This document shows positions 33,689 through 44,708 of a stretch of 64,000 bases of DNA, piece by piece (the first letter of the stretch is position 1; each line of letters begins with the position of its first letter). The DNA lies in contig JAGMUV010000032.1 in NCBI GenBank assembly GCA_020744425.1, positions 372,001 through 436,000 of the forward strand. Reading direction: 5' to 3'. The position numbers and the translations under genes were made by a program. Origin of the DNA: Dactylonectria macrodidyma. Lineage: Eukaryota; Ascomycota; Sordariomycetes; Hypocreales; Nectriaceae. The notes below the pieces were generated by a model. The model was not told the origin of the DNA and made no database searches. It saw only the letters and a program-made list of their open reading frames with translations.

Positions 33689-34203
33689 GTAGCATAGTAT
33701 AGTGATAGTGTGTGGTATTCTGGGCTGTTGTACTGGGTTTGGAAAACTTACAGATGATATGTGGGGGAAATAAGAGTGTGGTTTCAACACCAGTGCGAGT
33801 GATAAGTCCAATGATCTCAACACCTGATCCCCTGTCTCAATTATTGACCCTCACCCTATTGACTAGGTCTCTTGGTTCCGCATTAAACTCTTCAAATCGT
33901 GCCACTCAAATTGGCGCCTGCTCCGCAAAGCCTTCCGCATACGTCTTATTGGCTACGCAAAACGAAGGTAACACACACACACGCCCTATTGGCCAAGTCT
34001 CTTCATCCACCCACCCAGAGCCGGCCACTTAAAACCGCGCCCTCTTCTCAACACGTGCAGCAACCCACTAGTAAAACAGCCACACAGGCTCTTGTTGCAA
34101 GCTTCGTGCCGAAAGGCTACTCAGCGCAAGGGAGCCGCCAACTTGCCCATCACGCCCAGCTTCCAACTTCCAACGTCCCCCGGCGGACGTGCGCCTTCCC
34201 CTG

Positions 34204-34629
34204 TTGGATTGGAGGCAATTTGGATTGGACTGGAGTGGACAGAAAATGGCTGGATTGGATTTCATATTCCCCAAAATTTGGATTGGATTGGATTGATTGG
34301 CAACAGGCTCCTGGAGCTCCAATGGTCTTACCTGATATGGCCGGATCTAAGCCTAATTTGGTAGTGACGTAGCCTCTCGTTGCACACAACCACAAGAACG
34401 CGCACCTTCTCTCTACCACCCCTCACGCGCATAGAGAGGCGGAGCAACAATATGGAGGAAACCGGGTCGCTCGCTTCTATAGCGGTCCCTTTACTCTGGC
34501 AGACGTGTCGAAATAGTCTGCTTACCAGCTATACCATGGCCACTATCTCCAGCTATTTCGGCGCTACTAGCGCTCGGTGTCTAGATTCTGATCGACTTAT
34601 TCTTGCTCCCGCATATATTACCATCCGGC
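34204..34629. other. Short spacer between Helitron A and pogo-2
   Basis: The first 100 bp are full of TTGGATTGGA-type repeats, similar in style to the hAT-F terminus near 61.9 kb and probably a hAT end into which Helitron A inserted. The remainder shows no gene. Confidence 0.4.
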
Positions 34630-36834
34630 ACCACCTAATGGACACCCCCACCTAATGCACCACCAAAAATTTGACCCTCCCATACAAAATCCAAATTTTC
34701 AATTGCACCGCATTCAGACAAAAATAAAGGTACTCTCAAACTAAGGCCTGTACTATATTGCTTTTTTCATGCAATTTTAGTATCGGCCTTACTTTTTCCC
34801 GTCCCGTCTCGTGGCCTGATTCTCTAGCCCTTTGAATTTTTTCGCATTTCACCTCATCCACCCTAGTCGACTCCATCTACTCAAGCCGAGTTTTCACCTA
34901 AGTTGCTGTCGGAACTCCTTCTGCAATGGTTCACCGTAATTATACCGAAGATGGCGTAGCTGAGGCTATATTCGATATCACTGATAGAGGCCTATCACAG
35001 ACAGGAGCGGCCGAGAAACGTGGAGTGCCTCGGTCAACCATTTCTAGAAGACTTTCCGGTCAAGCGAGCAGGAATGAACGTGTCCAGGCCCACCAGCGTA
35101 TTTCAAAGAGCCAAGAGGAGATCCTCGTTCGTTGGGTGCTGCGGCAAGAGTCTCTGGGCTATGCTCCCTCGCACAGCCAACTCCGCGCCTGTGTCGAGGC
35201 CCTCCTTCAACAACAAGGCGATAACAAGCCATTGGGTAAAAACTGGACCTCCAGGTTCATCAAGCGACACTCAAAACTATCTACCAAGCTTGGAAACCGT
35301 CAGGAAGCCGCCAGATTTAACGGTTTTACACCAAGGCGGTCAATTGGTACTTCGATATCCGGGAGACGGAATACGGCTGGATCAAGCCTGAGAACACAGT
35401 TAACGTAGACGAGGGCGGCATAATGGCGGGTTTCGGTAAGTCCTCTATAAGTTCCCTATGGGTTTTTGTAGGTCATAACTAATTGGTTGTCCATAAGGCT
35501 TGGACAGCCTCGTAATCGGGAGCTCTGACCCGAAGAAGAAGGCGATGTTGAAAGGCACCCAGTCGCGCACTTGGACCTCGTTCATTGAGGCTGTCACCGC
35601 AACTGGTCGCGCTTTGAAACCGGGAATTATCTTTAAAGGAAAAGAGCTGCAGAAGCAGTGGTTTCTTAACGAATTCGAATTGATAGCGGACTGGCACTAC
35701 ATCACATCACCGAACGGCTGGACCGACAACCATATAGCTCTCGAGTGGTTGAAGGACGTTTATCTACCTCAAACAGAGCCTCGTGATGCATCGGATGCGA
35801 GACTTATTATCCTTGACGGTCACGGGAGCCATGCGCAGGTGAGCCTTTTGGGGTTTTCGCCACGGAGTCACCCGCTATAGGGTCGCTAACGAGCAGGCAG
35901 GACGAGTGGATGGCCACGTGCTTTCTGAACAATGTCTACTGCTGTTACCTACCAGCACATTGTTCCCATGGTTTGCAACCGTTAGATAATGGAATTTTTA
36001 ATGTCATCAAAGGTGCGTATCGGAAAGAACTCCAAAAGCTGGCTAGTTAGACCGATTCTGCGCCGGTGGATAAAGTCAACTTTATTCGGTCATACGCAAA
36101 AGCCAGAGAGGCGGGCATGAGGAAGGAGATTATCTTATCCAGCTGGATATTTACTGGAAATTGGCCTATAAACCGTCACAAAGCTCTAACGCATCCGGAA
36201 ATTCAACCGGACAAAGAAAAAGTGCCGGAACGATTCCAGACGCCCAGCCCTCCTCAACTGCACTCAGATGATACGCCGAAAACGAGCCGCCAGGTTCGAG
36301 ATTTGGCCAAACACCGAAGTCGTCCGACCAGGCGGAAGTGCAGTAAGATCGCAAAGGGGCTGGAAGCTTTAGAGATGAAGGTGGCCGTTCAGAATGCGCG
36401 GATTACTGGGCTGGAGGAGCAGGTGTCCCAGCTGCAGCGAGGGAAGAAAAGAAAGGCGGTACCAAACCCGAACCGACGATTCATGGCTCTGGCGGAGGCT
36501 CTAGCGGCTGGAGCAGCTCTCCGTAACTCAAAGGAGGCAGAAATAGAGGTGGATGTGGATGAGGAGGTCGAGTCGGTGATTGAGGTGGGTGTCAGATCAG
36601 AGGACGAAAGTGACTTTATGGTCGTAACAAAGCACTGCCAGCGGACACGCAGAGGTCGGGAGGGTCAAAAAACCACGCAGAGAGTAAAATTTGATCAATT
36701 TTATGGAGAGTCTCTTTACTAACTTCGATTTTGATTGACAACATGTTCCGTTTTTGTGTGCATCAAAATTTAGATTTTGTATGGGAGGACCGAAATTTTG
36801 GTGGTCCATTAAGTGGGGGTGCCCATTAAGTGGT
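34630..36834 (+). mobile_element. pogo-2: pogo/Fot-like transposon with long terminal repeats
   Basis: A 2.2-kb element with imperfect terminal inverted repeats of about 65 bp: 34,630 onward (ACCACCTAATGGACACCCCC) and the complement ending 36,834 (ACCACTTAATGGGCACCCCC). Each terminus holds the motif CCACYTAATG twice. The inner part contains CTCCCATACAAAATC, shared in style with pogo-1 and pogo-3 (CCCATACAAAAT). No TA flank is seen. The right end abuts LINE-1 coding sequence, but the matching LINE part is not on the left, so the insertion was accompanied by a deletion or the boundary is secondary. Confidence 0.78.
34926..36722 (+). pseudogene. pogo-2 DDE_1 transposase with frameshift and stop
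   Basis: The start is MVHRNYTEDGVAEAIFD, followed by a helix-turn-helix (SQTGAAEKRGVPRSTISRRL) and the CENP-B-type second domain (HSQLRACVEALL...NWTSRFIKRHS). A one-base deletion near 35,333 (CCAAGGCGG versus CCAATGGCCG in pogo-1) shifts the frame before the first catalytic Asp (NVDEGG at about 35,410). Introns follow: about 35,437-35,497 (GTAAGT) and about 35,839-35,900 (GTGAGC). The second and third Asp are kept (ILDGHGSH, QPLDNGIF). A TAG at about 36,047 replaces the CTG of pogo-1 (LAS*TDS versus LASLTDS). Two independent lesions make this copy dead. Confidence 0.85.
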
Positions 36835-38519
36835 CGTGGATGGGTACAACTTCGTTCCAGCCAGAGCATGTCGCTCCTGTACTGTTTGGATGTTGGCTTC
36901 CGCTTCAGCTACTGCCCTCGCCACCGTCTGGAAGGCTCCCGTGATGGCCCGCGCTCCTATTTTCTGTGCCCTGTTGAACTCTTTCAATTCCCTTTCGCCG
37001 CGCGCATGCGACCACACGACAGACGCGTAGTCCATGGCTGGGGCAACGGTTGCGACGAAGAGTTGTCTGGCCGCTTGTGGTGGCAGCATCCTGAGTCTCC
37101 TTAGACACATGGCTCCAAGAGACCTTTCGTGGCGGCCTTGGCCATGTGTTCTTGGAACCTGAGCTCCGTGTCCATGATTACCCCTAAGAGTTTGGCCTTC
37201 GCCTTCGGCTTGACTTCCTCTCCATTGATCGTGAACGGCGCCTCGCTGGTGCGTTCGGCTACGCGCGTGAAGTGGACAATTGTTGTCTTGTCATGTTCAA
37301 ACGTCGCTCCACTGCGTTTCCCCCACGCCAGTGCCCGGTCGATGATGGCTTGTATGTCGTCCCTGTTCGCCTCCGCCGTCGGTCCCGTGACCCAGGCTGA
37401 ATAGTCGTCGACAAAGGCTATCGAACCGCCTTTCGAGTCAATCTTGCTTTGCACAAGGTCTGCATTGAAGAACAGGAAAAGCACAGGCGAAAGCGGCGAT
37501 CCTTGGGGAAGGCCGGCTTGCGGCAGCTCCCGTTGCTCTGACGTGTAGTCGTTCACCACGATGCTGGCTGTGCGATTGGAGCAGAACGCGCTTATCCATT
37601 GCACCAGCTTCTTCGGGATGCCTCTTGCTTCCAGCCTCTGTAGCTGTCTGTCCTTGAATACACCGTTGTACGCGCCCTTGATGTCGAAGCTGACTAGGCT
37701 GACCACCCTGCGGTTCCGCCACGCCTTGTACACTTGTTCTTGGAAGAGCAGCAGTGCCTGCTCTGCCGACCGTCGCTTCCTTGCCCCAAAGTGGTTTGTA
37801 GGCAGGAGCCCGAACGTCTCGGCGACGTATGAGATCCTGTCCGCCACCACTGCTTCGAGCACCTTGCCCAGCGTCGACAGCAGCGAGATCGGTCTCCAGG
37901 CCTTTGCGCGCGCGTAGTCGCCCTTGTCCGGCTTCTTGAGCGGGATGATCTTGGCGCTCCTCCACTGGCCTGGTAGCTGTCCTTCATTCAGTGAAGTGCG
38001 GAACAGATGCATCACGCGTTCTTTGACCACCGGCCACAGTTGCTTCCACACCATCGTCGGCACGCCGTCTTCTCCGGGTGCTTTCCACGCCTTGGCTGCC
38101 ATGACTTTTTCTTCCACCTCCTCCAACGTCAAATCCGGCATGGCCACTTCTCTCCGCCGCGGCCGTGGACCTTCGTCTTCGATGGTTGCTGGTAGCGGCG
38201 GGAAGAATGTCGTCAGCAGTTCTTCTGCCTGTTCCGCTTTATCCTGCGTTGTCGTCCCTTCCGCCCTTTTCAGCCGGGGGATTTTGTCGCCGACCATGTC
38301 GCCACCAGGGTTAAGGTATTTGGCCGCCTGCCAGATGTTGGTCCCGTCTGCGAGGAAGTCGTCCCAGTGGGCCCTATTCTGTCTTCTGATGGTGTCGTGG
38401 TACTCTTTGCCTGCTACCCTCGCTCTGCTTTCTAGGTTATCCTGCCTATGGCCTGCGCGGCGCTGTGCCCTCGCCAGGTTCCTCCAGTACGTGTAGGCTT
38501 TCCGGAGTCGGGTGAGGTC
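36835..38519 (-). pseudogene. LINE-1 reverse transcriptase, frameshifted and 3-prime truncated
   Basis: Reverse transcriptase of a Tad-like LINE. It reads DLTRLRKAYTYWRNLARAQ near 38,510, then the RT core: FDIKGAYNGVF (motif A, catalytic Asp), LPQGSPLSPVLFLFFNADLV (B), IAFVDDYSAWV (C, FVDD catalytic pair) and HDKTTIVHF (D). The long frame ends at 37,101 because of a one-base loss near 37,108. The next frame, 36,835-37,110, continues MCLRRLRMLPPQAARQLFVA until pogo-2 cuts it at TKLYPS. LINE-2 gives the uninterrupted order. Confidence 0.88.
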
Positions 38520-38670
38520 TGTTGTGTTGAGATCCGTTGTTTAACGGATCAATGGCTATTCCGATCCATTGGTGGCTGGGATGTGGATGTCTTCTTGTCA
38601 ATAGCTTCAGCTGGTTAGCGCTAGTCTTTTCCTCCTTCAATCAACACAACATGCTCATTTCAACATGTTG
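38520..38670. mobile_element. Solo LTR (141 bp) with 5-bp target duplication
   Basis: The element 38,525-38,665 starts TGTTGAGATCC and ends CATTTCAACA, so it has TG...CA ends within a 6-bp TGTTGA/TCAACA terminal inverted repeat. It is flanked by TGTTG at 38,520-38,524 and 38,666-38,670. Removing it plus one TGTTG restores the LINE-1 reading frame exactly (WWTT-DLTRL). No internal coding region is present, so it is a recombined solo LTR of a small-LTR family, or a miniature LTR element. Confidence 0.85.
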
Positions 38671-39316
38671 TCCACCATCTCTTTGCGTATGGTGATGGCT
38701 TCGCCCGAGGAACCAGTGCGTGGATTGCACCGAGGACTGCCTCCATCAACCTGTCCGTCTGTGCCTGAACTCCACCATCCCACGGAAGTGGTGCTAGTTG
38801 GTCCTTCACCCTCTCCTTGATCGCATTCCACGGTGCGTTCTTGAAGAGAAGTCCCGGACCAGCTGTCCTCTCCGGCGTTGTGAGGTCAAACTCTGTCCGA
38901 ATTGCCCTGTGGTCCGACCCGTGTTCGGTCTGGTGTATGCCGCAGTGGACCATCTCTTCAGCCAGTTCAGACGACGCAAGCATCAGGTCGATCGTGCTCT
39001 CCGCACCACTCCTCTCCCAGGTTTTCGTTCCCCTGGGAAGGAGGCTGAGGAGGCCATGTTCGTCCATGAGGTCGATGATTGGATCTGTCTCCCCTTGGCG
39101 TCTGCCCGTCACCTCGTCACCTCCCCATAGTCGGTCGTGGCGGTTGAAGTCGCCTGCCAAGATCACGTCCGTTCTTTTCCCTGTGCTGTTGCGGAAACCC
39201 GTTATCGCCCTGTGCAGTTGCACCGTTGCCGTGCGTAGAGCATTCTCATTATTCCCTTCCACATACACCGATACCACCAGGACGCAGTGATCGGAATGGT
39301 CTGGTATGGTCTGGTA
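38671..39316 (-). pseudogene. LINE-1 apurinic-type endonuclease domain (EEP fold)
   Basis: Encodes the target-nicking endonuclease of a non-LTR retrotransposon. Motifs: VILAGDFNRHDRLWGG, STIDLMLAS and the catalytic SDHRAI. The N-terminal part of the domain is missing. The frame runs to SPYAKRWWTT and is then broken by the solo LTR; in the uninterrupted element it would continue DLTRLRKAYTYWRN. Confidence 0.88.
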
Positions 39317-42292
39317 AGGTAAGGTAAGGATTTTATTTCGCCCGGGGGGACACACCCCAGAGGGCCTTTGCGCTAAGCTATTTTCGTTTCATACAGTTCT
39401 TCCATAATCACCCGAAGCCCCAAAATTTCACTTTTACTAACTGGTCCAATCTGGTGTATATGTCGTGACAGGCCTGCTTGAAGGCCAATTTCCCCAAGTG
39501 TTCAGCATCCTATCCTCAGCAGCTGAAGCCCGGTCTGTCAAAATGAGACTGTATGATGTTAGTAGGGATTGATCTGCATAGTTAGTGTGCCTGAGGCTTC
39601 TAGTCCATGTTAAGCCTCCCCGTTGCAATGGCAAATTTGATCGTTGCCCGTACTGCCCGCATATCTGGTGCCCATTTGTCATCGTCAGACGCTGCCTTTC
39701 CTCCCAAGAAGAACGAGAGGTTTCCCATCTTTGTTTGTGGGCATTTCAGCACGCCTTCCCGTTGCTTTGTCCACTTTGTGCATCTGAATAGAAAATGCGC
39801 AACTGTCTCGGATGCTTGACCACATTCGCACATATCCGATTCCACTGCGCCGATGTTGTGCAGAAAGCTATTTAGTCTTGCCATTCCGGTGCGGAGCTGG
39901 ACCAGCACCTCTGCTTCTTTCCTCTTCAGCAGGTCATATAGAGTACGGGTATGCTTGCCAGGTAGTGCCGTGTCTATCATCTTCGAGTATTTCCCGATTC
40001 TTCCCGGCAATGTCGTTGGTTGCCGCTGCTTGGTTATGGCTAGTCTTATCCTCGTGGATCTTGCTTGATACGGCGGCTTATCTGGTCTGCATTCACTTTC
40101 AGTGGCCTTCCGGGCTGCTGCTTTGGCTTTTGGTCCTAGTGCGAAGTCTTCCTCTCCTGCTGGAACCCACATCATCTGGAGAGAGTTGCCCTCGTCTTCA
40201 AGACGGTTGACATGCTTGTAGATTTGCCGAATGATCTGTTGACCGGACTGTTGTCGCGGCCGCCGTATGGCTTCTAGTGCGGAGCGGTTGCTCGTCATGA
40301 CGATGATATTCCGTCGGCGCAGTCCGAATGGCATGCATCTCAGGGCCATCTCTATAGCTCCCAGCTCGGCTATGTATGGGTTTAGCTCCTCCCTCGACCC
40401 GAGAGTGATAGAGTAGCTGGCCACATCCTCGTCAGCATTGTTGATCGCCGTATCTCGTACGACACCTCCCATGCCTACCATGCCCCTTCTCTGTGAGGAG
40501 CAGGTGGCAATGACTATGCCGTCCACCCTATTTGCTGCTTCCACCGCTCTCTCCCGGTCAGGGTCGCACGACACCAAGATACGGTCTCGCCATGGCGGTA
40601 GCGCGTATTCTCGAATGATCTCCATTCGTTCAGTGGCTGTCTCCCCTTGTATCTGAGCAATCCTCTGCATCGGCGATACGAATCGGCGACACACTTTCAC
40701 CTTCAGTGTCGCCAACGGGTGTGTCCTGGGAAGGGTCCGGAGGTTGATCCAAAACCTTGTTGCCGCTTGCGCATGCCGTTCTTGCACCGGTTGGATGCTA
40801 GCTTCGGCCTCGGCCACCGCTGTTGCCACGGTCCGGAAAGCTCCCGTGATCGCCTGTGCTCCAACCATCTGTGCTTTGTCCAGCCAAGCGGCTTCTCTAA
40901 TGCCGCATGAGTGCGCCCACACGCTAGACGCATAGTCCATGGTGGGAGCCACTGTTGCTACGAACAGTTGTCTCGCCGTCCGCGGTGACAACATTTTCAG
41001 TCTTTTCAAACACATAGCGGCCGAGAGCCCCTTTGCGGCAGCTTTAGCTATGTGTTCCTTGTATCGTAGTTTCGCGTCCATGACCACTCCCAGGATCTTG
41101 GCGCTGGTCTTGGGCTTGACTACTTTTCCTTTGATCATGAACGGTTTGTCGCTGGTACGCGCGGCGTTTCGCGTGAAATGCACGATGGCCGTTTTGTCTC
41201 CGTTAAACGTCGCACCGCTCCGTCTTTCTCAGCCCAGTGCTTCGTCTATAATTGATTGGATGCCGGCTCGATTCTCCTCCGCTGTTGGTCCCACCACCCA
41301 GGCTGAGTAGTCGTCCACGAATGCCATCGAGCCACCTCTTGCGTTGATTCTTCTCTGCACCAAATCTGCATTGAAGAACAGGAACAACACCGGCGACAGC
41401 GGTGATCCTTGCGGGAGACCTGCCTGTGGTAACTCCCGTAACTGTGACGTGTGCCCATTTACCACCACGGTGGCCATTCGTCCAGAGCAGAAGGCGTCAA
41501 TCCATCTCACCAGTCCACCAGGTATGCCTCTCGCCTTCAGCCTCTCCAGTAGTCGTTCTTTGAACACTCCATTGTAAGCGCCTTTGACGTCGAAACTGAT
41601 CAGACTGAGCACCCTGCCGGCCCTCCATGCCTTATAGATCTGCTCCTGCAGCAGTATCAGTGCTTGTTCGGCTGACCTTCGCTTCCTTGCCCCGAAGTGG
41701 TTTGCGGGCAGCAATCCATAGCTTTCCACTACATAGGATATCCGCTCTGCAACGACTGCCTCGAGTATCTTGCCCAGTGTTGACAGCAGCGATATCGGTC
41801 TCCATGCCTTGGCCACTGTGTAGTCTCCCTTGTCTGCTTTCTTTAGCGGGATGATCTTCGCGCTCCTCCACTGGTGGGGTACCACACCATCCCTGAGGGA
41901 TGTGTCGAAGAGGTGCAAGACACGGTATCTAACCACTGGCCAAAGCTTTTTCCACACCATTGCTGGCAGACCATCCTCTCCAGGCGCTTTCCAAGGTTTC
42001 GCTGCTATCACTTTTTCTTCAACTTCCTCCATGGTGAGGTCTGGCATGTGCACTTCCGTCCGTTGCGGTCGGTCGCCTTCATCTTCAATCCTGGCCGGCA
42101 ACGGCGGGAAGAACGTGCTGAATAGCTCCTCTGCCTGCTCCACCCTATCTACAGTGGTGGAGCCGTCTTGTCTCTTCAAAGGGGGCACCCTATCGTCCAT
42201 GATGTCCTTTCCAGGTTTCAAATACTTGGCTGCCTTCCATATGTTGACATCTTCTGCTAGGAACTCGTCCCAGTGCAGTTTCTTCTGTTTCC
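39312..42292 (-). mobile_element. LINE-2: 5-prime-truncated Tad-like LINE with complete 3-prime end
   Basis: Minus-strand LINE of the same family as LINE-1. The 5-prime truncation lies just before the RT (YQTIRKQKKLHWDEFL), so the endonuclease is absent. The 3-prime untranslated part runs from 39,599 to about 39,312 and ends in a (TTACC)n-like tail (CCTTACCTTACCTTACC) rather than poly(A). It lies directly upstream of the LINE-1 5-prime end, in the same orientation. Confidence 0.85.
39600..42292 (-). pseudogene. LINE-2 reverse transcriptase-RNase H polyprotein with one in-frame stop
   Basis: One frame from about 42,292 to 39,600 is broken only by TGA at 41,229-41,231, where LINE-1 has TGG (ALAWGKR versus ALG*ERR). 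RT motifs: FDVKGAYNGVF, LPQGSPLSPVLFLFFNADLV and MAFVDDYSAWV. A connection domain follows (TARQLFVATVAPTMDYASSV). An RNase H-like domain reads DGIVIATCSSQRRGMVGMGG...AELGAIEMAL...IVMTSNRSALEAI; two of the usual Asp positions seem replaced (ATCSS for TDGS, TSNRS for TDSQS). The C-terminal zinc-knuckle-like CECGQASETVAHFLFRC is typical of LINE proteins. The single stop makes it recently inactivated or a minor sequence variant. Confidence 0.88.
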
Positions 42293-42432
42293 GTATGGTC
42301 TGGTATGGGGGGTCAAACCATACCATACCAGCTGCTTACATAATAACCGGTATGGTATTACCGGTAAGACCAATAATACCATTAACCTGGATGCCAAGAC
42401 TGTTAAGACTGCCAAGAACGATGCTGAAAAGC

Positions 42433-44708
42433 TATCCCATCGAGTGCGGATGGACCCCATTTTCGCCAAGGGCGGGGTAAAGCCAATCAGGGCTTATGGG
42501 ACCACTAGAATAATCGAATCATATGCTAAAATTCAGGGTACCTCGATTCCTCTATAGATTTTGGGTGTGCCAGAGGTACCAACAATCTCCATCAGTACAT
42601 AGCGGTACGTTACAGTCTAAGCAGCCTTTTCGAGTCTTTTTTCGCTGTTGCGGCTGTTGAGTGAGGCTATTCCTAGATACCTCACTTAGAGCCTCGCGTT
42701 TCTTCCTCCTGCCGCAATAGGTGCAAGGCGAGTTAACCCCCCTTGATCCCTTGCGATGGTGCTGCCAAGGAATAGATGTTTTCCTCTTATCCGAAGCCCG
42801 TTGAGGTCGTGAAAGTCTTCGACCTCCTGCTAATGGTCCAAAGTGTTGAATAAGCTGGGATGCAAGCAGTCGCCGCCATTGGTACTGGTTCTTGACCTTT
42901 TGCCACTCGGGCTTGCCCCAGAGCTGCAGGAAGAAGCTATTCACAACGATCACTTCCAGCAGGAAATTCCAAGCAAGGGCTTGCCAGCCTCCTCGACGAA
43001 TAGGGCGGCTGTATTGATAATAAGACCTCATCTGGTCACTTATATCAACCCCATTCATCTTATGGTTATACTCGTCAATTGCCTCAGGCACCGGGAGGTT
43101 CTTCCGGACGTCTGGGCCGAAGGCTTCTTTCCGGGCAGCCCGCTTTCCGGCAGAGCTTCCGGCCGGTCGGCGCCGGAGACGGATAACCTCCCGGCCGTCT
43201 CGGAAGACGGTTGTCAAGAAGAGGACAAGGGCGTTATCCTTCCAGGTGAATTGGTTGACCTATGAAGAGACAAACTGATCAGTATGGAGATATCTATAGA
43301 AAGCAGTTTGCAATACCATACCTCCCCATCTAAGGTAGGGATGCAATGGATCTGACCCCAAGGAATACCCTGGCCTTCTGCTTCCTTCTCGGCGACGAGG
43401 ATCTTATCTATCCCACTGTCTTTCCGGCAGGTCCCGGAAGCCCCGACCTGCTGCTTCCGGAGGGCCCGGAGAAGCCGTACGGAAGCAAAGAGATTATCTA
43501 GGAATACGTGGTAGACTGCAGCCGGAAGTAAGGTAATAAGTGTCGTTACAACCCGCTGCGTTGGCGTTAACGGGACCCACTTTGCAGCAGCAGCTCCAGC
43601 CTTGCTGTCTTCCGGCCGGGCTTGAGGGACTAGTCCGTACGGGCCCTTTCCGTGTACGTGCCAGAGCCACCGGAGGCAGTAGCCCGATTGGGCAAGGATC
43701 CAGACCTTGAAGCCGGTTGGGATCGGCTTCGTCGGTATTGTCGTCGTCTCTAGGGACCGGCCCGTAAACCGGACCATAGCCTCGTCAACGGTAAGGTCGG
43801 AGCCGGCTGTATAGAAGGAATCCCCAGTCTCTTGGATATGGGCTGACCACTCGTTTACCTTCCGGTATATATCTGGCATCCCGGCTTGGGCGGGGGCTTG
43901 GGCCCGGGCCTGGCGTTGACCTCCTGACTGGCTGGGCTGGAATTCAGAGGTATCAAAGATACGTAGCTGCCGGAGCAGACTTTGGAAGCGGTCCCGGGAG
44001 ATAAACCGGGTGAATAGATAGATAGGATCCTCCTTTTGCTGTTGAGTTGACCAATATCTTGATATTTGAGGTTCGCTATGTATCCCCATATAAAGCAGGA
44101 TTCCTAAGAAGAGGTAAATCTCATCTACAGAAGTCTTCCTCCACTCATACACTCTTGACCGTTTAGCCCGGGGACCTTCCTTAGATAACGGCGCTGCATT
44201 CGTCCATTGCACCCACCGCTCAATAAGGCCCCGGGGAACGTACCGGAGGAATAGGTCAAGCGGGGCTGCTGGCAGCTCCCGTATCTCTCGGGGCCGGGTC
44301 GGTACGTCAAAGGGTACGAAGGAGCCCGGCGGCCCGCGCTCGACAGCCGGAGGTTCGTGGGGCCGGACTGTGCTGTTATTGCACTGCTCTGGCGTACAGT
44401 CGGCAGTGCAGGCGACAGCGAGGTCTTCAGGAAGGATCTCAACCACAATACAGCTCCGTACGGAAGCCCCGGAAGCCCCAGAAGCATCGGAAGCCCCGGA
44501 GGCACCGGAGGCATCAGAAGCATCAGAATCACTAGAAGACATCGCAGCATTGAACAAAATGACGGTTTTGGTGGTGACAGCAGGTAAGAAAACATAGGTG
44601 CAAATGATGTTTCGTCATGTACTGATTGAAGTGCGGAGTAAAAGTGGGTATAAAAGTGGGTATTTTGCCCTTGGCGAAAATGGGGTCCATCCGCACTCGA
44701 TGGGATAG
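42433..44708 (-). mobile_element. piggyBac-2 (arm 1): complete piggyBac-like transposon
   Basis: A 2,276-bp element with perfect 41-bp terminal inverted repeats starting TATCCCATCGAGTGCGGATG at 42,433 and ending with the complement at 44,708. It encloses an intact transposase gene. No TTAA duplication. The inner flank is GTTCTGGTAAGA and the outer flank is GAAAAGC. Confidence 0.88.
42552..44542 (-). CDS. piggyBac-like transposase (arm 1), two exons, intact
   Basis: Exons on the minus strand are 44,542-43,322 and 43,259-42,552 with a 62-nt phase-0 intron (GTATGG...TTCATAG) at the same codon as in piggyBac-1; 642 aa. The first ATG gives MSSSDSDASDASGASGASDA, an unusual Asp/Ser/Gly/Ala repeat head. 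Catalytic Asp positions: LTVDEAMVRFTGR, YHVFLDNLFASV and MNGVDISDQMRSYY. A C-terminal cysteine cluster (CTYCGRRKK...GCLDCNVPLCTDGDC) is probably a zinc-binding DNA-recognition domain. All frames are open, so this is a candidate active enzyme and the likely source of activity for the TATCCC termini around it. Confidence 0.92.

Larger units (their letters stand above)
23092..34203 (-). mobile_element. Helitron A: large Helitron with Rep-helicase and an accessory gene
   Basis: An 11.1-kb element whose ends are defined by the two copies of each terminus in the window. The 3-prime end (23,092) reads GGCTTAATCGGGTAA|T on the minus strand, close to the canonical CTRR|T. A GCGCA/TGCGC hairpin lies at 23,109-23,120, 17 bp inside. 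The 5-prime end (34,203) reads CAGGGGAAGGCGC after an A; it lacks the canonical TC. Contents: Rep-helicase on the minus strand, a ~106-bp tandem array (31.0-31.4 kb), a CT/CA microsatellite near 32.06 kb and an accessory gene on the plus strand. Confidence 0.78.
36835..39316 (-). mobile_element. LINE-1: truncated Tad-like LINE (endonuclease and reverse transcriptase)
   Basis: Minus-strand LINE fragment. It is 5-prime-truncated within the endonuclease domain at about 39,316 and cut at its 3-prime side by pogo-2 at 36,835, so the RNase H and tail are missing (compare LINE-2). It is interrupted by a 141-bp solo LTR at 38,525-38,665. Its 5-prime edge shares ATACCAGACCAT with the 3-prime end of the next LINE. 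Confidence 0.85.
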
